From: Allobosea sp. Leaf344
GTDB lineage: Bacteria > Pseudomonadota > Alphaproteobacteria > Rhizobiales > Beijerinckiaceae
NCBI RefSeq assembly: GCF_001426225.1
Contig: NZ_LMRT01000001.1
Span: 1,014,057 to 1,078,056 of the forward strand
Reading direction: 5' to 3'
DNA: 64,000 nt
Positions 56,697 through 64,000 of the stretch are shown here, piece after piece. A model generated the notes under the pieces. The model saw only the letters and a list, made by a program, of their open reading frames with translations. It made no database searches and was not told the origin of the DNA. Made by a program: the position numbers and the translations under genes. Position 1 is the first letter of the stretch, and the number at the start of each line of letters is the position of its first letter.

Positions 56697-57452
56697 ATGA
56701 TGAAGCCGGATCACCGCGGCCAACCTGCCGTGCCCTGCCTCGCATGTCCGCTGCGGATGAAACCCGCTTTCAAGGACAAATCCGATGAGGAGGTGCGCTT
56801 CATTCAGGCGACGAAGCTGGAGCATCGTTTCGTCGCCGCGGGCACCGACATCATCCATCCCGGGCAGGAGGATGCCGAGCTCTACACGCTCTTCTCCGGC
56901 TGGGCCTTCCGCTACAAATCCCTGGCCGATGGCCGGCGGCAGATCCTGAATTTCCTGCTGCCGGGCGATCTGGTGGGACTGCAGGCCTCGCTGCTCAGCG
57001 CCTCCGCCCATGGCATCGAGGCGCTGACCGATGTCGAGCTCTGCACCTTCCCGCGCAAGCGGATCTGGGACCTCTTCGTCAAGATGCCTGCCCTGGCCTA
57101 TGAGGTGGCCTGGCTGGGCTCGCGCGAGGAGAGTCTGATCGACGAGAATCTGACGTCGGTGGGGCAGCGCAACGCCTCGGAGCGGATCGCCGCGCTGCTG
57201 ATCTCGCTCTACCGCCGGGCCGATGCGCTGGGGCTGGTGAACGACCATAGTTTCCAGTTCCCGCTGACGCAGCAGCAGCTCGCCGATGCGCTGGGGTTGT
57301 CCCTGGTGCATACCAGCAAGACCTGGGCGCGGCTGCGGCGCGCGGGGCTGTTCGCCATGTCCGGCGGCCGGCTGACCCTGCTCAACCCGCGTCTGACGGC
57401 CAGGATGGCCTCGCTCTTCGACCGCGAGCTGGAACCGCGCCCGCTGCTCTGA
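56697..57452 (+). CDS. Crp/Fnr family transcriptional regulator
   Basis: A 251-aa regulator with a cyclic-nucleotide-binding-like domain (about residues 28-150), a dimerisation helix and a C-terminal winged helix (about 175-235, recognition around TQQQLADALGLSLVHTSKTW). Near the N-terminus CLACPLR has two cysteines (Cys14 and Cys17). That is too few for a full FNR 4Fe-4S site, so oxygen sensing by cluster is doubtful. It resembles stress-related Crp/Fnr members of rhizobia. It is divergent from the BacA-like gene. The effector is unknown. Confidence 0.9.
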   Translation: MMKPDHRGQPAVPCLACPLRMKPAFKDKSDEEVRFIQATKLEHRFVAAGTDIIHPGQEDAELYTLFSGWAFRYKSLADGRRQILNFLLPGDLVGLQASLLSASAHGIEALTDVELCTFPRKRIWDLFVKMPALAYEVAWLGSREESLIDENLTSVGQRNASERIAALLISLYRRADALGLVNDHSFQFPLTQQQLADALGLSLVHTSKTWARLRRAGLFAMSGGRLTLLNPRLTARMASLFDRELEPRPLL

Positions 57453-57587
57453 GGCGAGCGGAGCCGGCGAATTCGGCCGGTCGCTCGAGAAGCCTCTGGC
57501 CAATCAAGCCTCTTGACCCCATATGTCTGCTGGTTAACGTCATTGCACTGTCATTGTCGCTGCGCTCGCGGCGGGACACGAGGCTCA

Positions 57588-58382
57588 ATGTCCACCACCC
57601 TTCCCCAGCGCCGGCGCCGTCCAGTCCCTCTCGGGGGCAGCGGCATGGCCGCGCGGATCGAGGGCGAGGTCCGGGTCACGGCCGCCGACTTCATGGACAG
57701 CGTCGCCGAGGCGCGGCTGCGGGTAAGCGCCGCCCGCTACAAGGTCGAGGACGAAGTGCGCGGCACGGCCACCAAGCTGAAGACGCGCGTCTCGCGCGCG
57801 GCGGGCGAAGCCCGCACCAAGCTCGGCGACGAGGCCCGCTTCATCAAATCCTGGATCGACGACCCGCTGCGGACCGGTTCGGTGACGCCGTCGAGCCCGT
57901 TCCTGGCGCGGCGCATGGCCTCCTATGTCGACCCCGCCAGCCCCGGCCCGGTGATCGAGATCGGCCCCGGCACGGGCCCGGTGACCGAGGCGCTGATCGC
58001 CCGCGGCATCGACGAATCCCGGCTGATCCTGGTCGAGTACAGCCCGGAATTCTGCGCGCTCCTGCGCGAGCGCTTCCCGCGCGCGACCATCGTCGAGGGC
58101 GATGCCTATGCGCTGTCGACGACGCTCGCCGGCCATCTCACGGAGAAGGCGAGCGCGATCGTCTCCAGCCTGCCGCTGTTCACCCGGCCCCCCGCCCAGC
58201 GGAGCGCCCTGGTCAAGGACGCCTTCTCGCTCGCCGTCGACGGGGCGCCCTTCATCCAGTTCACCTATTCCGTGATCTCGCCGGTGCCGCGCAAGGGCGC
58301 GGGCCTGAAATCGCAGGTCTCGGATTGGGTGCTGCGCAATATTCCGCCCGCCCGCGTCTGGGTCTATCGCCGGGCCGGCTGA
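57588..58382 (+). CDS. Phospholipid N-methyltransferase-like SAM methyltransferase
   Basis: A 264-aa protein with a class I Rossmann methyltransferase domain (about residues 95-260). The SAM motif is [16 protein letters not shown], with [17 protein letters not shown] after beta 2 and SSLPLF in motif IV, as in PmtA enzymes that methylate phosphatidylethanolamine. The first 80 residues form a long charged helical extension. ATG 57588 has GAGG upstream; ATG 57645 is an alternative. The PmtA role is inferred and the lipid substrate untested. Confidence 0.8.
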   Translation: MSTTLPQRRRRPVPLGGSGMAARIEGEVRVTAADFMDSVAEARLRVSAARYKVEDEVRGTATKLKTRVSRAAGEARTKLGDEARFIKSWIDDPLRTGSVTPSSPFLARRMASYVDPASPGPVIEIGPGTGPVTEALIARGIDESRLILVEYSPEFCALLRERFPRATIVEGDAYALSTTLAGHLTEKASAIVSSLPLFTRPPAQRSALVKDAFSLAVDGAPFIQFTYSVISPVPRKGAGLKSQVSDWVLRNIPPARVWVYRRAG

Positions 58383-58398
58383 CAGCGGGGCCGCGCGC

Positions 58399-59340
58399 GT
58401 GACCGATCTGGCGCGGCTCGTCTCGGACATCGCAGCCGAGATGGCGGCGTGCAGCGAGCGCGGCACCGTGGCGAGCTATATCCCGCCGCTGGCGCGGATC
58501 GATCCTCGCCAATTCGGGCTCTGCGTCGTGCTCGCGGACGGCACGGTCCATCAGGCGGGCGATTCCGAGCAGCCCTTCTCGATCCAGAGCGTCTCGAAGG
58601 TGTTCGCGCTGACGCAGGCGCTCGGCAAGATCGGCGATGCGCTGTGGCGCAGGGTGGGGCGCGAGCCCTCGGGCACGCCGTTCAACTCGATCGTGCAGCT
58701 GGAGCGCGAGCAGGGCATCCCGCGCAATCCCTTCATCAATGCCGGGGCGCTGGTCGTCGCCGACGTCAACCTCGCCGGCCATGCGCCGAAGCTCGCCATC
58801 GGCGAATTGCTGCGCTTCGTCCGCTATCTCGCCGATGACGAGACGATCGTGATCGACGAGGCGGTCGCAAGGGCGGAGCAGGAGACCGGCTTCCGCAACA
58901 TCGCGCTGGCGAATTACATGCGGGCCTTCGGCAATATCCGCCATGCGCCGGAGCTGACGCTCGGCGTCTATTTCCACCAATGCGCCATCGCGATGAGCTG
59001 CCGGCAGCTCGCCATGGCCGGGCGCTTCCTGATGCAGGGCGGCAGCCATGGCCGGCAGGCGGCGCGGGTGGTCTCGCCCCAGCGGGCGCGCCGGATCAAC
59101 GCGCTGATGCTGACCTGCGGCCATTACGACGCCTCCGGCGATTTCGCCTTCCGCGTCGGGCTGCCCGGCAAATCCGGCGTCGGCGGCGGGATTTTGGCGA
59201 TCGCTCCGGGCAAGGCCTCGATCGCCGTCTGGTCGCCGGGGCTGAACGCCAACGGCAATTCGATGCTGGGGACGCTGGCGCTCGAGCGGCTGGCGGAAGC
59301 GACCGGCTGGTCGGTCTTCGCGCCGAGCGGGCAGGCCTGA
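58399..59340 (+). CDS. glsA: Glutaminase
   Basis: A 313-aa serine-type glutaminase converting glutamine to glutamate and ammonia. The beta-lactamase-like catalytic SxxK is S64-V-S-K67 in [24 protein letters not shown]-like [14 protein letters not shown] and [12 protein letters not shown] are family motifs. It starts at GTG 58399, 16 nt after the methyltransferase stop, so the two may be co-transcribed. Confidence 0.95.
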   Translation: MTDLARLVSDIAAEMAACSERGTVASYIPPLARIDPRQFGLCVVLADGTVHQAGDSEQPFSIQSVSKVFALTQALGKIGDALWRRVGREPSGTPFNSIVQLEREQGIPRNPFINAGALVVADVNLAGHAPKLAIGELLRFVRYLADDETIVIDEAVARAEQETGFRNIALANYMRAFGNIRHAPELTLGVYFHQCAIAMSCRQLAMAGRFLMQGGSHGRQAARVVSPQRARRINALMLTCGHYDASGDFAFRVGLPGKSGVGGGILAIAPGKASIAVWSPGLNANGNSMLGTLALERLAEATGWSVFAPSGQA

Positions 59341-59478
59341 CGGGGCGGGACCGGTCGCCCCCGAAACAGAGGGTGACACTGGTCGGCGTTTCATGACAGT
59401 TTTGTGACCAACACCGCAGCAAGGCGGTTCGACGTGCCGCGCGGCCCCATGGCCGCGGCCGGCCAGGGAGGAGAGCAC

Positions 59479-60804
59479 ATGATTTCGCGTAGGTTCGCGC
59501 TTGCGGCCGCATTCGGCCTGTTGACCGCCACCAGCGCCCTGGCGCAGGCGCCGGGCGGCAAGGTCACGGTCGTGACCTCGTTCTCGAAGGACGTCACCGA
59601 TCCGATCAAGAAGGCGTTCGAGGCCGCCGTTCCCGGCGTGACGCTGGAGGTCCAGAACCGCAACACCAATGCGGGGGTGAAATTCGTCGAGGAGACCCGG
59701 GCCAACAACCAGGTCGATCTGTTCTGGGCTTCGGCTCCCGACGCCTTCGAGGTGCTGAAGGGCAAGAAGCTGCTCTCCGCCTACAAGCCCAAGGCGGCCG
59801 GCATCCCCGAGAAGATCGGCTCCTACCCTATCAACGATCCCGAGGGCTATTATTTCGGCTTCGCGGCCTCGGGCTACGGCATCATGTGGAATGAGCGCTA
59901 TGCCAGAGCGAACCGCCTGCCCGAGCCGAAGGATTGGCAGGATCTCGCCAGGCCCGCCTTCTACGACCATGTCTCGATCGCCGCCCCGTCGCGCTCCGGC
60001 ACGACCCATCTGACGATCGAGACGATCCTGCAGGGCGAGGGCTGGGAGAAGGGCTGGCGCACCATCAAGGAGATGGCCGGCAATTTCCGGGGGATCAGCG
60101 AGCGCTCCTTCGGTGTGCCGGAGCAGGTCAATTCCGGCCAGGTCGGCGTCGGCATCGTCATCGACTTCTTCGCCTTCTCGGCGCAGGCCTCGGGCTTCCC
60201 CGTCAAATTCGTCTATCCCAGCGTCACCACGGTGGTGCCGGCCAATGTCGCGATCGTCGCCAACCCGCCGAACAAGGCGGCGGCCGAGGCCTTCATCGAG
60301 TTCCTGCTGTCGCCGGCCGGCCAGGAGGTGCTGCTCGACAAGGGCATCCGCCGCCTGCCGGTCAACCCGGCCGTCTATGCCAAGGCCGGCCCCGACTACC
60401 CCAACCCCTTCACCGATCCGCGCTTCCAGAAGATGATCGGCTTCGACGTCGACAAATCCGAACAGCGCACCGCCGTGGTCGACACGCTGTTCGACCAGCT
60501 GATCTCCTTCCAGCTCGACGCGCTGAAGGGCGTCAACAAGGTGCTGCACGAGGTCGAGGCGGCGCTGGCCAAGAAGCCCAACGACAAGGCCAAGGCGCTC
60601 GCCGAAGAGGCGCGGCTCCTGCTGGCGGCGATGCCGGTGAGCGAAGCGCAGGCGGCGAGCCCCGAGCTGCGCGGCGCCTTCACCGGCGACAAGCAGAAGG
60701 GCGCGCGGCAGGCCGAGATCGAGAACCAATGGGCCGGCTTCGCCCGCGAGCAATACGCCAAGGCCAAGGCCAAGGCGGAGGAGGCGCTGAAGGCCGCGAA
60801 TTGA
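59479..60804 (+). CDS. ABC transporter periplasmic substrate-binding protein (iron type)
   Basis: A 441-aa periplasmic protein of the FbpA/AfuA-like family. Signal peptide is residues 1-23 (cleavage after ALAQA or ALA). The binding domain starts GKVTVVTSFSKDVTDP and contains the family GYYFGFAASGYGIMWNE segment. The last about 90 residues are a long Lys/Ala-rich helical extension not usual in the short ferric-binding proteins. ATG 59479 has GGGAGGAG upstream. It is first of a three-gene importer. Iron as substrate is inferred; phosphonate-type ligands are possible. Confidence 0.88.
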   Translation: MISRRFALAAAFGLLTATSALAQAPGGKVTVVTSFSKDVTDPIKKAFEAAVPGVTLEVQNRNTNAGVKFVEETRANNQVDLFWASAPDAFEVLKGKKLLSAYKPKAAGIPEKIGSYPINDPEGYYFGFAASGYGIMWNERYARANRLPEPKDWQDLARPAFYDHVSIAAPSRSGTTHLTIETILQGEGWEKGWRTIKEMAGNFRGISERSFGVPEQVNSGQVGVGIVIDFFAFSAQASGFPVKFVYPSVTTVVPANVAIVANPPNKAAAEAFIEFLLSPAGQEVLLDKGIRRLPVNPAVYAKAGPDYPNPFTDPRFQKMIGFDVDKSEQRTAVVDTLFDQLISFQLDALKGVNKVLHEVEAALAKKPNDKAKALAEEARLLLAAMPVSEAQAASPELRGAFTGDKQKGARQAEIENQWAGFAREQYAKAKAKAEEALKAAN

Positions 60805-60919
60805 GGCCCGCGACGGGCCGCCTTCACCCCCTCATCATCGGGCTGGTGCCCATCGGGATCGCCGCGGCGCGGTGCCCCCGGTGCGCGCCGCGCCCTTGCC
60901 GTCATCGACCAGGATGCGC

Positions 60920-62644
60920 ATGGCCATCGTCTCGCAGACCCTTCCCGCCGCAGCGCGCGCCCGCCGCCTCACGGCCACGCCGGGGCAGATCGCGCTGGCG
61001 CTGGCCATCACCGCCTTCCTGCTGATGTTCCTGGTGCTGCCGGTGGCGACGGTGATCTATGTCGCCTTCACCGAGAAGGGCAGCTCGACCTTCACCCTGG
61101 TGAATTTCTACGATTTCTTTCGCACCGAGCTGTTCATGCGCTCGCTGTGGAATTCCTTCTACGTCTCGGCGATGTCGGTGGTCTGGGCCTCGGTCTTCGC
61201 CCTGCCCCTGGCCTATCTGACGACGCGCTACGCCTTCCGCGGCGCCGCCATCGTCCAGACGCTCGGCTTCCTGCCGCTGATCATGCCGCCCTTCGTCGGC
61301 GCGGTGGCGATGCAGCTGTTCTTCGGCCGCAACGGCTCGATCAACCTGCTCCTCGACGAGTATCTCGGCTTCAAGCTCGATTTCATGGAGGGGCTGAATG
61401 GCGTCATCTTCGTGCAGTCGGTGCATTATTTCCCGTTCATCCTGATCAACCTCTCGGCCAGCCTGCGCAATATCGACCGGGCCATGGAGGAGGCGGCGCA
61501 GAACCTCGGATGCTCCGGCTTCCGGCTGTTCCGGCGCATCGTCTTCCCGCTCGCCATGCCGGGCTATCTCGCCGGCGCCTCGCTGGTCTTCGTCAAGGTC
61601 TTCGACGATCTCGCGACGCCGCTGCTGCTCAACGTCAAGGACATGCTGGCGCCGCAGGCCTATCTCCGCGTCACCTCGATCGGCATCGCCGACCCGATGG
61701 GCTATGTCATCTCGGTGGTGCTGATCGTCGCCTCGGTCCTCGCCATGTGGCTCTCGGCGCGCGCCATGAAGGGTCGCGACTACGCCACCACCCAGCGCGG
61801 CGGCGGCGGGCTGGCGCGGCGGCGGATGACGACGGGCGAGGCGATCTTCGGCTATGGCGTGGTGGCGCTGATCCTGGCGCTGGTGCTGGCGCCGCATCTC
61901 GGGCTGCTGCTCCTGTCCTTCGCCACGATCTGGTCGTTCTCGCCGCTGCCGGACGCCTATACCCTGGCGCATTACGGCCGGGTCTTCGGCGAGAGCTCGG
62001 TCTACATCAAGAACACGCTGATCTATGCCAGCATCGCCGGCGCCATCGACGTGGTGCTGGGGGTGGCGATCGCCTATCTCGTGCTGCGCACCAGGCTGAT
62101 CGGGCGGGAATGGCTCGACTGGATGGCGACCGCGGCGCTCGCCATCCCCGGCGTGGTGCTCGGCATCGGCTATCTCCGGACCTTCTACGGCGTCACTCTG
62201 CCCGACGGCACGCCGCTGGCGACGCTCTGGATCACCATCGTGCTGGCGCTGGCGATCCGGCGGCTGCCCTATGCGCTGCGCGCCTGCTATGCCGCCCTGC
62301 AGCAGATCTCCGTCTCGCTCGAGGAGGCGGCGGAGAATCTCGGCGCCACCAAGGCCCGTACCGTTCGCCGGATCGTCGTGCCGCTGATGGCCGGCGGCAT
62401 CCTGGCCGGTTTCGTCACCTCCTTCTCGACCGCGGCGGTCGAGCTCTCGGCGACGCTGATGCTGGTGCAGTCCAATTCCGACGCGCCCCTGGCCTATGGG
62501 CTCTATGTCTTCATGCAATCGGCGGCGGGGCGCGGGCCAGGCGCCGCGCTCGGCGTCGTCGCGGTGCTGCTGGTCGCCGCCTGCACGCTCCTCTCGCATA
62601 TCATCATCGAACGCAGCCAGAAGGCGAAGGGCATGGGACAGTGA
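60920..62644 (+). CDS. ABC transporter permease, two-domain FbpB type
   Basis: A 574-aa inner-membrane permease formed by two fused six-helix units. Each half has its EAA loop: EEAAQNLGCSGFRLFRRI (about residue 190) and EEAAENLGATKARTVRRI (about 470). This duplicated layout is typical of ferric-iron permeases. ATG 60920 has AGGA 5 nt upstream; ATG 60914 is equally possible. The stop overlaps a possible GTG start of the ATPase gene. Confidence 0.9.
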   Translation: MAIVSQTLPAAARARRLTATPGQIALALAITAFLLMFLVLPVATVIYVAFTEKGSSTFTLVNFYDFFRTELFMRSLWNSFYVSAMSVVWASVFALPLAYLTTRYAFRGAAIVQTLGFLPLIMPPFVGAVAMQLFFGRNGSINLLLDEYLGFKLDFMEGLNGVIFVQSVHYFPFILINLSASLRNIDRAMEEAAQNLGCSGFRLFRRIVFPLAMPGYLAGASLVFVKVFDDLATPLLLNVKDMLAPQAYLRVTSIGIADPMGYVISVVLIVASVLAMWLSARAMKGRDYATTQRGGGGLARRRMTTGEAIFGYGVVALILALVLAPHLGLLLLSFATIWSFSPLPDAYTLAHYGRVFGESSVYIKNTLIYASIAGAIDVVLGVAIAYLVLRTRLIGREWLDWMATAALAIPGVVLGIGYLRTFYGVTLPDGTPLATLWITIVLALAIRRLPYALRACYAALQQISVSLEEAAENLGATKARTVRRIVVPLMAGGILAGFVTSFSTAAVELSATLMLVQSNSDAPLAYGLYVFMQSAAGRGPGAALGVVAVLLVAACTLLSHIIIERSQKAKGMGQ

Positions 62645-62646
62645 CG

Positions 62647-63762
62647 ATGAGCGCCGATCCGGCAATCCGCGCCGCTGCGGATACGACCCTCTCGACCCCG
62701 GCCGTCGCCGTGGAAATTTCGGGGGTGAACCTGTCCTACGGCACCAATCACGTGCTGAAGGACATCGATCTGTCGATCGCGCCCGGCGAATTCTTCGCCT
62801 TTCTCGGCCCGTCGGGCTGCGGCAAGACGACCCTGCTGCGGCTGATCGCCGGCTTCAACCAGGCCGATACGGGACGGGTGATGATCGGCGGACGGGACAT
62901 CTCGGCGCTACCGCCCTGGAAGCGCGATGTCGGCATGGTGTTCCAATCCTATGCGCTCTGGCCGCATATGAGCGTGCGCCGCAACGTCGCCTTCGGCCTC
63001 GAGGAGCGCGGCGTGTCGCGGGCGGAGGTGGCGAGGCGGGTCGATGTCGCGCTCGGGCTGGTCGGCCTGTCGCATCTCGCCGATCGCCGCCCCTCGCAGC
63101 TCTCCGGCGGGCAGCAGCAGCGCGTCGCCGTGGCCCGCACCGTCGCCGTGGAGCCGAAGGTGCTGCTGCTCGACGAGCCGCTGTCCAATCTCGACGCGAA
63201 GATGCGGGTCCAGGTGCGCCGCGAACTGCGCGATCTGCAGCAGCGGCTCGGGCTGACGACGATCTTCGTGACCCATGACCAGGAGGAGGCCAACACGATC
63301 TGCGACCGCATCGCGGTGATGAATGACGGCACGATCCAGCAGGTCGGCACGCCGATGGAGCTCTATGAGCGCCCGGCCAACCTCTTCGTCGCGAATTTCC
63401 TCGGCACCGCCAATATCCTGGCGGGCGGGGTCGAGGGCGAGGGCGGCGCGCGCCGCTTCGCGCTGCCGGGCGGCGCCGGCATCCCGATCGGCGACCGGAT
63501 CTGCCCGGCCGGGGCGAAGCTGGTGTTCCGGCCGCAGCATGCGCGGCTGGTGCCGCTCGGTGCGCCGATCGCCGGCGCGGCCCTGCCCTGCACTGTCCTG
63601 AGCCGCGAATTCCTGGGCTCGACCATGCGCTATTTCGTGGCGGTGGCCGGCACGGAGGTCGCCGTCGACGCCGCCTTCACCTCGGGCCGCGCTTTGCTCG
63701 ACCCCGGGGCGCAGGCCATGCTGGATCTGGAAACGGACTCGCTGCTGCTCCTGGCGGATTGA
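62647..63762 (+). CDS. ABC transporter ATP-binding protein (FbpC/PotA type)
   Basis: A 371-aa ATPase subunit of the iron-type importer. Walker A GPSGCGKTT, signature LSGGQQQR, Walker B VLLLDEPLSNLD and the switch His in FVTHDQEEA are intact; a TOBE domain (about residues 260-365) follows. ATG 62647 lies 2 nt after the permease stop; GTG 62641 is an alternative. It closes the operon SBP-permease-ATPase. Confidence 0.93.
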   Translation: MSADPAIRAAADTTLSTPAVAVEISGVNLSYGTNHVLKDIDLSIAPGEFFAFLGPSGCGKTTLLRLIAGFNQADTGRVMIGGRDISALPPWKRDVGMVFQSYALWPHMSVRRNVAFGLEERGVSRAEVARRVDVALGLVGLSHLADRRPSQLSGGQQQRVAVARTVAVEPKVLLLDEPLSNLDAKMRVQVRRELRDLQQRLGLTTIFVTHDQEEANTICDRIAVMNDGTIQQVGTPMELYERPANLFVANFLGTANILAGGVEGEGGARRFALPGGAGIPIGDRICPAGAKLVFRPQHARLVPLGAPIAGAALPCTVLSREFLGSTMRYFVAVAGTEVAVDAAFTSGRALLDPGAQAMLDLETDSLLLLAD

Positions 63763-63767
63763 GTTGC

Positions 63768-63837
63768 AGCCGCTTCTGCGTCTCCCTGGTGCCCGGAGGT
63801 GCTGGGGGCCGGCGGAACTGACGTAGCGGAAGCGGCT
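63768..63837. repeat. Inverted repeat after the ABC importer operon
   Basis: AGCCGCTTC (63768-63776) and GAAGCGGCT (63829-63837) are perfectly complementary across 52 nt, starting 5 nt past the ATPase stop. There is no T-run, so it is not a classical terminator. Confidence 0.35.
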
Positions 63838-63845
63838 TCCCTCAT

Positions 63846-63886
63846 GACCAAGCGCGGGGAACCCCTCTCCTGTAAGGAGAGGGGTT
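63846..63886. repeat. Dispersed hairpin repeat, copy 1
   Basis: AACCCCTCTCCT-GTA-AGGAGAGGGGTT (63860-63886) is a perfect 12-bp stem with a 3-nt loop, preceded by GACCAAGCGCGGGG. Copy 2 begins 115 bp further on. The palindrome and shared flank look like a small REP-type element; it may also act in termination. Confidence 0.8.
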
Positions 63887-63961
63887 CGCGCGCGCTTGCG
63901 GCGGCCTCTCGACGAGATGGAACGGGGGATGTCCCTCCTCCTGATGTCTCCCTTTTCCTGA

Positions 63962-64000
63962 TGATCAAGCGCGGGAACCCCTCTCCTGTAAGGAGAGGGG
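63962..64000. repeat. Dispersed hairpin repeat, copy 2 (cut by the window end)
   Basis: Same element as at 63846: TGATCAAGCGCGGG then AACCCCTCTCCT-GTA-AGGAGAGGGG, in the same orientation; the final TT of the stem would fall outside the window. The flank differs from copy 1 by a C/T change and one missing G. The 74 bp between the copies show nothing recognisable. Confidence 0.75.

Noticed and set aside
63763..63850. EcfG-type promoter at GGAAC 63814
   Set aside because: No CGTT occurs at 16 or 17 nt spacing (the sequence reads GCTT), and no gene follows within the window.

Overview
This 64 kb window is chromosomal DNA of a high-GC alphaproteobacterium. It is most likely a member of the Hyphomicrobiales (Rhizobiales), perhaps close to Bosea or its relatives, but genus is a guess. 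The clues are a folC-accD-trpA-trpB-trpF block, an AccD lacking its zinc cysteines, a PhyR/NepR/EcfG general stress system, and a purple-bacterial photosynthesis gene cluster (PGC).

Layout. 1-4.9 kb: CoA-transferase pair (left-hand gene cut by the window edge), its divergent IclR regulator, an aldose 1-epimerase, an L,D-transpeptidase and a TSUP exporter. 4.9-6.1 kb: a visibly AT-richer islet with one winged-helix gene, a perfect 15-bp-stem hairpin and a palindromic site at the gene's start. 6.1-16.7 kb: housekeeping genes (aldo/keto reductase, folC, accD, trpA, trpB, trpF, a TAXI-type binding protein, typA/bipA, a second aldo/keto reductase). 16.8-38.7 kb: the PGC, with two leftward blocks (crtEF-bchCXYZ-pufQBALM and dxs-ispH-bchIDO-crtIB-orf) and a rightward crtDC pair between them. 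Cytochrome c2 follows at 38.9 kb. 39.4-46 kb: chemoreceptor, nitroreductase and polA. 46-57 kb: a general stress response locus. 57.6-63.8 kb: a phospholipid-methyltransferase-like enzyme, a glutaminase and an iron-type ABC importer, then a repeated hairpin at the right edge.

Photosynthesis. The genes supply isoprenoid precursors (dxs, ispH, crtE), carotenoids of the spirilloxanthin type (crtB, I, C, D, F; no crtA here), the bacteriochlorophyll a steps BchXYZ/BchC plus Mg chelatase subunits BchI and BchD, and the LH1-reaction centre core (pufBALM). pufC is not next to pufM, so the cytochrome c2 gene is the obvious candidate donor. bchH, bchLNB, bchM, bchG, bchP and puhA are not in the window. 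Tandem TGT-N12-ACA palindromes, the PpsR/CrtJ operator pattern, sit upstream of dxs (two perfect copies, 6 bp apart), bchC and crtE/crtD (one perfect plus one near-match each). A degenerate pair overlaps the crtI start.

General stress response. PhyR, NepR and the EcfG sigma factor are encoded together. Exact GGAAC-N16/17-CGTT sites, the known EcfG-type promoter, precede a DUF883-like gene, a single-domain response regulator, an unrecognised 92-aa ORF, a transglutaminase-like gene, a small membrane protein and a BacA-like ABC transporter. A one-mismatch site precedes nepR. This outlines a local stress regulon. The gene after ecfG encodes a histidine kinase whose ATP-binding motifs are eroded, and the promoter of the transglutaminase gene is followed at once by a strong terminator hairpin. 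These two points, with the small EcfG-promoter ORF, are the most unusual features of the window.
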